From Candidatus Omnitrophota bacterium (GTDB taxonomy: Bacteria > Omnitrophota > Gorgyraeia > Gygaellales > Profunditerraquicolaceae): a stretch of 11,453 nt of DNA. Below are positions 1-5,414 of the stretch, one piece after another; within the stretch, counting starts at the first letter, position 1, and every line of letters begins with the position of its first letter. Under the pieces are notes generated by a model. It made no database searches. It saw only the letters and a list, made by a program, of their open reading frames with translations, and had not been told where the DNA came from. Location: NCBI GenBank assembly GCA_028713875.1, contig JAQTNM010000028.1:1-11453 (forward strand). Reading direction: 5' to 3'. Made by a program: the position numbers and the translations under genes.

Positions 1-674
1 GCGTATACCCCGTGTTGACGGGCTATTTCTTTTACTATAAGCCGGTAAGTCATCACGTTGTCAGCCATGGTTAAGGCATCCGCATAACGCAGGTCAATCT
101 CATGCTGGCTCATTGCTACTTCGTGGTGGCTGTATTCAACCTGGATACCCAAAGCCTGCATGGTCAGGATGGTATCCCTCCTTAGATCCTGGGCCACATC
201 CAGAGGCACCAGGTCAAAATACCCTCCTTGGTCCAGAGGCTGCGGGACCTGGGAATTGGCAAAATAAAAATATTCCAGCTCCGGGCCGACATAATAGGTA
301 AAACCTGACTGTGCCGCCCTGGCCAGATTGCGTTTTAGGACGTAACGCGGGTCGCCTTCAAAAGGTTTGCCGCTTGGCTCATAAATATCACAGAACATCC
401 TGGCCACGCTGCATTGTTCTTTTGAGCGCCACGGTAAAATGGCAAAAGTATCCGGGTCAGGCTTTGCCACCATGTCGGACTCTTCGATCCTGGCAAAACC
501 CTCGATGGATGAGCCGTCAAAGCCCATGCCTTCCTCAAGCGCGCCCTCCAGCTCATCAGGCGTGATCGCAAACCCTTTTAAGAACCCTAGAACATCGGTG
601 AACCATAAACGGATAAACTTTACTTTATGCTCTTTGACTGCCTTTAGAATCTCCTGCTTTGTCTTTTTAGCCAC
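1..674 (-). CDS. glnA: Type I glutamine synthetase, N-terminal part (3' end outside window)
   Basis: Cytoplasmic enzyme that makes glutamine from glutamate, ammonia and ATP. The visible 224 codons match the N-terminal third of GlnA: beta-grasp domain, then FDGSSIEGF (residues 52-60), EGDPR (106-110), GPELEYF (130-136, metal-site glutamates), GGYFDL, and SHHEVA / QHEID (182-194, further metal and substrate residues). An arginine falls at residue 62 (ARIEESD), matching the Arg62 that mediates glutamine feedback inhibition in Bacillus subtilis-type GSI-alpha, so that subtype is likely. The start is GTG at 674-672, preceded by GGGGAGG with 5 nt spacing; an ATG two bases upstream is out of frame. 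The frame is open to base 1, so the C-terminus and any adenylylation tyrosine cannot be seen. It follows the aminotransferase stop by 2 nt, so the two are probably translationally coupled in the Lrp-aminotransferase-glnA operon. Confidence 0.96.
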   Translation of the reverse strand, partial: MAKKTKQEILKAVKEHKVKFIRLWFTDVLGFLKGFAITPDELEGALEEGMGFDGSSIEGFARIEESDMVAKPDPDTFAILPWRSKEQCSVARMFCDIYEPSGKPFEGDPRYVLKRNLARAAQSGFTYYVGPELEYFYFANSQVPQPLDQGGYFDLVPLDVAQDLRRDTILTMQALGIQVEYSHHEVAMSQHEIDLRYADALTMADNVMTYRLIVKEIARQHGVY

Positions 675-676
675 AT

Positions 677-1852
677 TTACCTCCCCGCCTGCCTATTAGG
701 CAGGCCTTTTAAAAATAGTTCTATACGGTTAAGCGCCTCTTTTAAATTCTCTAAAGAAGACGCATAAGAAATCCGAATATACCCCTCGCCGGACTTGCCA
801 AAAGCATCTCCGGGAACCACTGCGACTTTCTGTTTCTGCAACAGGCGCCGGCTGAAATCCAGGGAATTCAAGCCTGTTTTTTTTATGGAAGCAAAGGCAT
901 AAAAGGCTCCTTGCGGCTTTGCGCATTTAAGCCCGATGCGGTTTAAGGCCTCGACAACAAGCTCTCTCCTGCGCCTGTATTCGCGCTTCATCTCTTCCAC
1001 ATTGCGGCTGCCACTGTGCAAGGCTTCAACTGCCGCCATCTGTGAGGTTATGGAAACGCACATTATGGTGTATTGATGGATCTTGGTCATAGCCGCGATA
1101 ATATCTTTGGGGCCGCAGGCAAAACCCACGCGCCAGCCGGTCATAGCGTAACTTTTGGAAAAGCCATCCAGATAAACCGTGCGCGCCTTTGCACCGGGCA
1201 GGGTAGCAAAAGGCGTGTGCTGTAAATCATAGGTGAGATCACCGTATACCTCATCGGTTATGCACAAAAGGCCGTGCTTCAAAATAATTTTCTTCAGCGC
1301 ATCCAGTTCGCTGCGGGTGTAAGAAACGCCTGTGGGGTTAGAGGGATAATTTAAGACTACGGCCTTGGTTTTTTTGTCGATCGCCTTTTCCAGCGCCTCC
1401 GGCTTAAGCTTGAAGGCATTTCTGCTTGTGTCTATAAATACGGGCAGGCCTCCGGCAAGCTCGCTCACCGGACCGTATGAAACATAACTGGGCGCAGGGA
1501 TTAGGATTTTATCTCCCGGATTAATGATCGCGCGCAAAGCCAAATCCACCGCCTCGCTTACTCCCACGGTAACCAAGATTTCATCGTCGGGAGAATAATC
1601 CAGCCCGAAGCGGCTCTTTAAATAACGACTCAAGGATAATCTCAATTTATAAAGCCCCTTATTGGAAGTATAGGAAGTAAATCCTTCTTCAAGAGAGTAA
1701 ATTCCTGCTTCGCGGATCTGCCAGGGTGTGACAAAATCCGGCTCGCCTACCCCCAGGGAGATTACCTCTTTCATCCCCAGCACCAGGTCAAAAAAAGCCC
1801 TGATACCGGAGGGCTGCATATCCTTGACTTTTTTGGAAACGTTGTCTTTCAT
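677..1852 (-). CDS. Class I/II PLP-dependent aminotransferase (AlaT/PatA-like)
   Basis: Cytoplasmic fold-type I aminotransferase of 391 residues, a normal length for the AspAT-like group. Visible landmarks are GEPDF (36-40), GVSEAVDLALRA (97-108, phosphate-binding region), NPTG (172-175), TDEVY (199-203), the PLP lysine K233 in FSKSYAMTGWRVG, and the substrate-carboxylate arginine R360 in YIRISY. The preceding Lrp-type gene makes the pair look like B. subtilis alaR-alaT, so glutamate:pyruvate (alanine) transamination is a reasonable guess. Aspartate or aromatic substrates are possible too, because sequence alone does not fix specificity in this family. The gene starts 4 nt after the lrp stop. 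Its last eight residues, LPNRQAGR, come largely from a palindrome and look like an acquired tail. The next gene, glnA, begins 2 nt after its stop. Confidence 0.93.
   Translation of the reverse strand: MKDNVSKKVKDMQPSGIRAFFDLVLGMKEVISLGVGEPDFVTPWQIREAGIYSLEEGFTSYTSNKGLYKLRLSLSRYLKSRFGLDYSPDDEILVTVGVSEAVDLALRAIINPGDKILIPAPSYVSYGPVSELAGGLPVFIDTSRNAFKLKPEALEKAIDKKTKAVVLNYPSNPTGVSYTRSELDALKKIILKHGLLCITDEVYGDLTYDLQHTPFATLPGAKARTVYLDGFSKSYAMTGWRVGFACGPKDIIAAMTKIHQYTIMCVSITSQMAAVEALHSGSRNVEEMKREYRRRRELVVEALNRIGLKCAKPQGAFYAFASIKKTGLNSLDFSRRLLQKQKVAVVPGDAFGKSGEGYIRISYASSLENLKEALNRIELFLKGLPNRQAGR
680..686 (-). promoter_or_regulatory. Ribosome-binding site of glnA
   Basis: On the minus strand this reads GGGGAGG, followed by TAAAT and then GTG. 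It overlaps the last codons of the aminotransferase gene and decides in favour of the GTG start at 674. It also abuts a palindrome (687-705) that could form a hairpin just upstream. Confidence 0.85.
687..705. repeat. 19-bp palindrome in the aminotransferase 3' end
   Basis: Two 9-base arms, GCCTGCCTA and TAGGCAGGC, flank one central base. In the aminotransferase frame the element falls within the C-terminal tail LPNRQAGR, which lies beyond the usual family end (…ELFLKG). It resembles short dispersed palindromes seen in some bacterial genomes, and could have been inserted at the gene end. That is inference: only one copy is in this window, and the hairpin could equally modulate glnA translation or mRNA stability. 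Confidence 0.6.
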
Positions 1853-1856
1853 ATTA

Positions 1857-2342
1857 CTAATAGGATATTGCTATCCTCTCATTTTCTTTCCTATGTTTTA
1901 AAATCACCCCGTCTTCCTTGTATTTCCTAAGTAAGAAGTGCGTTACCGTGCCTCTTACATTCTCTGAAGGCGCCAGTTTCTCCGCCACAAACCTTGAGAC
2001 CGCATGGATATCCTTGCCCTCCACTATCAAGAGCAAATCGTAGGTCCCGGAAATAAGATAACAGCTGGAAACCTCGGGAAACGAATATATGCGCTCGGCA
2101 ATCCGGTCAAAACCAACATCTTTCTGGGGTACGATATTCACTTCAATCAGGGCCCTGACGTCGCGCTCGCCGTCTTTAATCAATTCCTTGTTGATTACGG
2201 CTTTGTACTTGAGTATGGCCCCTTCTTTTTCGTATTTTTGTATGGCCTTTTTTATATCCTGCGGTTTTTTCTTCAGCATCCTGGCGATGTCTTCGTTGCT
2301 TAAACGGCAGTCTTTTTCCAATATTTCCAATATCTCATCCAT
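1857..2342 (-). CDS. Lrp/AsnC-family transcriptional regulator
   Basis: Protein of 161 residues, typical of the family (about 150-165). The N-terminal winged helix-turn-helix occupies roughly residues 1-50 (LSNEDIARMLKK then IKKAIQKYEKEGAILKYKAVIN). The C-terminal RAM ligand-sensing domain covers about 63-145, with the hallmark CYLISGTYDLLLIVEG. These proteins are usually multimeric DNA-binding regulators that sense amino acids. Here it is the first gene of an operon with an aminotransferase and glnA, so autoregulation and control of alanine/glutamine metabolism are likely. The arrangement matches B. subtilis AlaR-AlaT. It has its own strong promoter and a long leader. The start is supported by GGGAGG with 6 nt spacing. 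The ligand cannot be read from sequence. Confidence 0.93.
   Translation of the reverse strand: MDEILEILEKDCRLSNEDIARMLKKKPQDIKKAIQKYEKEGAILKYKAVINKELIKDGERDVRALIEVNIVPQKDVGFDRIAERIYSFPEVSSCYLISGTYDLLLIVEGKDIHAVSRFVAEKLAPSENVRGTVTHFLLRKYKEDGVILKHRKENERIAISY
1863..1876 (-). promoter_or_regulatory. Small GNRA-type hairpin before the aminotransferase start
   Basis: The minus-strand RNA reads GGATA-GCAA-TATCC: a 5-bp stem capped by a GCAA tetraloop, inside the last codons of the lrp gene. A purine-rich GAGAGG partly overlaps the stem, and the aminotransferase ATG lies about 10 nt beyond it with no closer Shine-Dalgarno site. The hairpin may tune coupling between the two genes, but a 5-bp stem can arise by chance. 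Confidence 0.3.
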
Positions 2343-2485
2343 CTTTATCCTCCCTGCGTACTTAAACGCCTGTCCTTGGATATTCGAGAAGCGCCTTCTA
2401 AAAAGGGACGCCTGTCATGGGGCAGGGGTTTCTGCTTTGGTCCCGGGGCCCTCCAGGCGTATCTTTCAAGCTTTAATTTATTATT
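2343..2485 (-). promoter_or_regulatory. Structured 5' leader of the lrp-aminotransferase-glnA operon
   Basis: About 143 nt lie between the predicted transcription start and the ATG. Arm A (2454-2460, ACGCCTG) can pair with arm B (2408-2414, CAGGCGT) or with an identical arm C (2366-2372), but not both. Arm B sits just before CCC and a U5 tract (2400-2404). A second pairing, GGGAC (2440-2444) with GTCCC (2405-2409), also ends at that U tract, giving a terminator-like shape. A small hairpin GCAG-AAACCC-CTGC (2422-2435) lies inside. This layout suits an attenuator or riboswitch-like control element. I recognise no known riboswitch consensus in it, so ligand and mechanism are unknown. Confidence 0.45.
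2349..2354 (-). promoter_or_regulatory. Ribosome-binding site of the Lrp-type gene
   Basis: Reads GGGAGG on the minus strand, 6 nt before the ATG at 2342. A small hairpin (GCGT-TTAAGT-ACGC) lies directly upstream and shares bases with the second CAGGCGT copy of the leader, so leader folding could influence access to this site. Confidence 0.8.
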
Positions 2486-2491
2486 TTCCGA

Positions 2492-2520
2492 ATTATAGCA
2501 CCTAGAGCAGGCCTGGTCAA
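2492..2520 (-). promoter_or_regulatory. Sigma-70 promoter for the Lrp-type operon
   Basis: On the minus strand: -35 box TTGACC (2515-2520), a 17-nt spacer, then a perfect -10 box TATAAT (2492-2497). Transcription should start near 2485. It is the only strong promoter seen in the window and marks the break between the glycosylation gene run and the nitrogen-metabolism operon. Confidence 0.85.
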
Positions 2521-2526
2521 GGAGAT

Positions 2527-2549
2527 TTGCCGGTCCCTCTCAGCGGCAA
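2527..2549 (-). terminator. Hairpin after the methyltransferase gene (weak terminator candidate)
   Basis: TTGCCG and CGGCAA form a 6-bp stem around an 11-nt loop, starting 7 nt after the methyltransferase stop and ending just upstream of the -35 box. No U tract follows, so it is not a canonical intrinsic terminator. It could stabilise the 3' end of the upstream operon mRNA or bind a regulator next to the promoter. Confidence 0.25.
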
Positions 2550-2556
2550 CATAAGG

Positions 2557-3309
2557 TCAATCTATTCTTCTGAAAAGCAGGATCTCATCGGAACGAAAAG
2601 GGGAGAAATAATCTATGTAAGGCAAAAAATTATTGCGGATGCCGTTGCCGACCTTTCCCATTCTCTTTAATGATGCCGAAATGCCCGTAGAGGGAGGATT
2701 ATCAGGCATGATCTTGCGGAACTCCCTTAAAAATTTTATCTTAAAATTACGCCACGTATGATCCCTGACTAAAATCAACCCGTATTTCCTAAACAGCCTT
2801 ATCCAGTACCCCCTGAAGTGTATATTGATATGCGTTTTGTCGGTCCTGGCATATCTGCCGAATGGCGTAGGAGTGGTTATAAAAACATAACCTCCGTTCT
2901 TAAGCACATTTCTTACTCCTTGCATTAAAATATCAAAGCTATCAAGATGCTCTAAGACCTCGGTAATTGTAATTAAATCAAAAATTCCGGCAGGAAAAGG
3001 CAGATTGTCTTGTTCAATATTTACGACAAAAAGTCTGTCCTTTATTTCCGCAGGAGCGCAGGAAATGGCGTAAGAACTGACATCCACTCCATAAACATCA
3101 ATACCCAGCTCTTTAAACAGATATGCCAGGTAACCCTTGGCGCATCCGATATCCAGGGCCTTGCCGGGCTTAATCACATTATTGATAGAGCTTGAAAGGA
3201 CCTTAAAATATAACTTTGCGTTATCCCAATTGTAAATCCTTTTATTCCTCAGGCCTTCTGCGGATTCAAAATAATCCCTGCCGAATAAATTCTTTTTATC
3301 AGCGTGCAT
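2557..3309 (-). CDS. Class I SAM-dependent methyltransferase
   Basis: A 250-residue Rossmann-fold methyltransferase of the UbiG/Methyltransf_11 type, predicted cytoplasmic. Motif I is ALDIGCAKGYLAY (51-63), the acidic end of strand 2 is GVDVSS (74-79), and the post-motif is FDLITITEVLEHL (110-122). There is no membrane segment. The substrate is not readable, but as last gene of the glycosyltransferase run it most plausibly methylates a sugar of the glycan or an aglycone. The basic C-terminal part (about 185-250) is poorly recognisable and probably sets specificity. The start codon overlaps the end of the GT9 gene by 11 nt with no strong Shine-Dalgarno site, so translational coupling is likely. 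No close terminator follows, only a hairpin at 2527-2549. Confidence 0.88.
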   Translation of the reverse strand: MHADKKNLFGRDYFESAEGLRNKRIYNWDNAKLYFKVLSSSINNVIKPGKALDIGCAKGYLAYLFKELGIDVYGVDVSSYAISCAPAEIKDRLFVVNIEQDNLPFPAGIFDLITITEVLEHLDSFDILMQGVRNVLKNGGYVFITTPTPFGRYARTDKTHINIHFRGYWIRLFRKYGLILVRDHTWRNFKIKFLREFRKIMPDNPPSTGISASLKRMGKVGNGIRNNFLPYIDYFSPFRSDEILLFRRID

Positions 3310-4465
3310 ATCTTATCATTTTATTTATCTCCTGCGCGATATTGCGGCTTTCCTTTTCCAATCCCTTTATGCACCTAGCGCCTTTGCATCCAAAATCATA
3401 ACACGGCCTGCACCATACCGGCCTGTAAATAATCTTTTTCATTAATCCGACAGAGGTAGTTGTTTCTTCTGCAATCAGCCTGCCTATTTTTTTTCTCTGA
3501 TACGGATTCTTGGAAAAAGGGTTCCATACGGTAGCAGAAGTGGTGGCGAGAAAAATAACGCAGTGCGTAGGGACCTGCAGGATATTGGTTATGCCTGAAT
3601 TGGAGCCGATGTAAAGAACGGCGTTCTTGGAAATATACAATAACTCCCATATTGAATAATTCTTCTCAAGATAGACGACATTCTTTCTCTCAATATGGCG
3701 CTTGAATTCGCCCAGATTCGGCTGATCCAGCTCATCCATAATGACGAAAGTGCCTGCGAATTCCAGGTTGTTTATTAAGCGCGCGTACATTTGCGCCGAA
3801 GGGCCGCGGAATTTATCAAAGCCCGCTACGTTCACCAGTATATAAGGAGGCCGGACTTCGAAGCCGGATGGCAGTATCATTTTCGTTCCCAAATCAACGT
3901 AATCGGGGATATTCAAACCTATACCCATGCTATCTTTAATCAGTTTTTGCGCGGCATCCACTACATTGGCCCCGGAGAGCTCTACCGAAGACCTGTAAGA
4001 GTAGTCCAAAAGCAGGCTCCATACGCTTATATTGAAGCCTATGTAATAACGGCAGAGGTTTTCTTTTCTTATTTCCAGAAAAGTACCCAAGCCTCTTATG
4101 CCGATCAAATCCAGGTAAATATCGTAGCGCGGAACCGCATTTTTATCCCTGCGCAGATATCCGTAAGAAACAAGGCTGGAGAAAATCTTTCTTATAAATT
4201 CGGGGGTGGACGGGGGCTTATCAACTATAACCCGCGTCTTAAAAAACTCCTTCAGGATAGAGTCGTTATATTGTGAAGTAAGCACGGTGATGTCAAAGCG
4301 CTTGCCGAGCTCAAGCAACAAAGGCAAGCTGATAATGGCGTCCCCCAGCCTGTCCGCCCTGTTTACCAATATTGTTTTTAAGCCGGCGGTATTGATCCTT
4401 TTCTGCTTCACAAAAAACATCAACGCCAGGCGGCCTGATAATTTCATAAGTAAACTCTTAAACAT
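3299..4465 (-). CDS. GT9 (heptosyltransferase-like) glycosyltransferase with altered donor motif
   Basis: A 388-residue GT-B enzyme related to ADP-heptose:LPS heptosyltransferases (WaaC/WaaF/RfaF group), acting at the inner face of the membrane. The N-terminal signature VNRADRLGDAIISLPLL (34-50) is clear and includes the catalytic-base aspartate position (D42, equivalent to WaaC D13). The C-terminal donor-site motif, usually D-S/T-G-x-x-H, reads N289-S-G-I-T-N294, so both the Asp and the His are replaced by Asn. This suggests a different donor or weakened nucleotide binding. Near the C-terminus four cysteines (352, 355, 360, 365) form C-x2-C-x4-C-x4-C, a cluster found in many GT9 relatives and possibly metal-binding. 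An AAGGG site precedes the ATG, 4 nt after the upstream GT2 stop. Its substrate is unknown. Confidence 0.86.
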   Translation of the reverse strand: MFKSLLMKLSGRLALMFFVKQKRINTAGLKTILVNRADRLGDAIISLPLLLELGKRFDITVLTSQYNDSILKEFFKTRVIVDKPPSTPEFIRKIFSSLVSYGYLRRDKNAVPRYDIYLDLIGIRGLGTFLEIRKENLCRYYIGFNISVWSLLLDYSYRSSVELSGANVVDAAQKLIKDSMGIGLNIPDYVDLGTKMILPSGFEVRPPYILVNVAGFDKFRGPSAQMYARLINNLEFAGTFVIMDELDQPNLGEFKRHIERKNVVYLEKNYSIWELLYISKNAVLYIGSNSGITNILQVPTHCVIFLATTSATVWNPFSKNPYQRKKIGRLIAEETTTSVGLMKKIIYRPVWCRPCYDFGCKGARCIKGLEKESRNIAQEINKMIRYAR

Positions 4466-4469
4466 TTAT

Positions 4470-5414
4470 TCAATCCCTTGTTTTCCTGAATAGCCCGCAT
4501 ATGAACCCGGCGTTCCAGCAGAGAAACGCGACCGCAAAAAGTTTAGCCGAGCTCAAAAGGTGCCTTAATCCCATGGTGAGAAAAACCCTGAATAATAACA
4601 ACAAAAATGCGGTTAAAAGAGCCAGGAAGGCGACTTGAATATTACAGACTGCCAGGATAATAAATAGCAAAAGCAATGCCGGCACCAAATGGATAAGGCG
4701 GAAAAATCCGTGCCTGCGCACCAGAAAACCCTGGGCGGCTCCATAGCGGAACATCATCATGCTGTAACGCAGCAGGCTCTTTGGCCGATAATGATAAACG
4801 ACCGCCAGTGGATTATACATCAATTTGTAACCCGTCTTCCTGAGCCGATGGTCCAGCTCCACGTCTTCTCCCGGCCATAATCCCGCCAAAAAGCCTCCTG
4901 TCTCAACTAATATTTCCCTGCGGTAAATGGCATTACAGCTAGGATTATGAGCCGTCTGCCTGATATTGTTGCCGGACTTCATGTAGTCAGCGATAAATCC
5001 GAGGCTGGCAAAAATATCATTGACCTGCTTGCCGAATTCCGTTTCGTCATCAGGGCTCTTTTGAGAGCCGCCTACGCAAACTACGTCTTTATCCGTAAAC
5101 CCTTTCAATAATTCGCTAATCCATGCGGCATCCACAGTGCAATCGGCATCCGTAAATGCGACGAACTCGCCTTTAGCCTGCCCGATACCCATGTTCCTTG
5201 CCCTTGAAGGCCCTACGCCCTTGGTGGTTAAGATTTTGATGCCGGGATAATTATTCAAAGATTCTGCGGTGCCGTCGCTTGACCCGTCATCTATGACGAT
5301 TACTTCATAATTGTCATACTTCAAAGACAATATGGAATCTATGCATTTTTTTATTGTAGGCAGGGCGTTCTTTGCGGTGACGATGACTGAAACCAAAGGA
5401 TTGCTCATTTGCAT
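4470..5414 (-). CDS. Family 2 glycosyltransferase with C-terminal membrane segments
   Basis: A 314-residue inverting GT-A glycosyltransferase. The N-terminal catalytic domain (about 6-235) shows VSVIVTAKNA, IDDGSSDGT (41-49), the metal/nucleotide-sugar DxD as DAD (89-91), and the base region GEDVELDHR (182-190). Two to three hydrophobic helices follow (about 238-308), anchoring it to the inner membrane. It probably extends a lipid-linked glycan from a nucleotide sugar; donor and acceptor are unknown. The chosen ATG (5414) overlaps the radical SAM gene by 10 nt. The internal ATG at 5408 makes an ATGA overlap with that gene's TGA and may be the real start, costing two residues. There is no good Shine-Dalgarno site, so reinitiation is likely. 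Confidence 0.9.
   Translation of the reverse strand: MQMSNPLVSVIVTAKNALPTIKKCIDSILSLKYDNYEVIVIDDGSSDGTAESLNNYPGIKILTTKGVGPSRARNMGIGQAKGEFVAFTDADCTVDAAWISELLKGFTDKDVVCVGGSQKSPDDETEFGKQVNDIFASLGFIADYMKSGNNIRQTAHNPSCNAIYRREILVETGGFLAGLWPGEDVELDHRLRKTGYKLMYNPLAVVYHYRPKSLLRYSMMMFRYGAAQGFLVRRHGFFRLIHLVPALLLLFIILAVCNIQVAFLALLTAFLLLLFRVFLTMGLRHLLSSAKLFAVAFLCWNAGFICGLFRKTRD

Noticed and set aside
311..699. Open frames on both strands over the left end
   Set aside because: They lie in other frames over the glnA coding region, whose GTG-started frame carries conserved glutamine synthetase motifs.
2398..2418. Short leader-peptide reading frame (MTGVPF) in the operon leader
   Set aside because: No ribosome-binding site precedes it and it contains no run of regulatory amino-acid codons.
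2343..2485. Known riboswitches (glycine, SAM, TPP, cobalamin, glutamine types)
   Set aside because: None of their conserved core sequences was recognised in the leader.
2089..2505. 138-codon plus-strand open frame across the Lrp gene and the promoter region
   Set aside because: Antisense to a clear Lrp/AsnC gene and its promoter; no family signature.
2514..2530. Possible sigma-54 type element (TGG…TTGC) on the plus strand
   Set aside because: The GG-to-GC spacing is 12 rather than 10 and it would point into the methyltransferase gene in antisense.
3791..4276. 161-codon plus-strand open frame
   Set aside because: It is antisense to the GT9 gene, has no recognisable domain, and looks like a by-product of minus-strand codon use.
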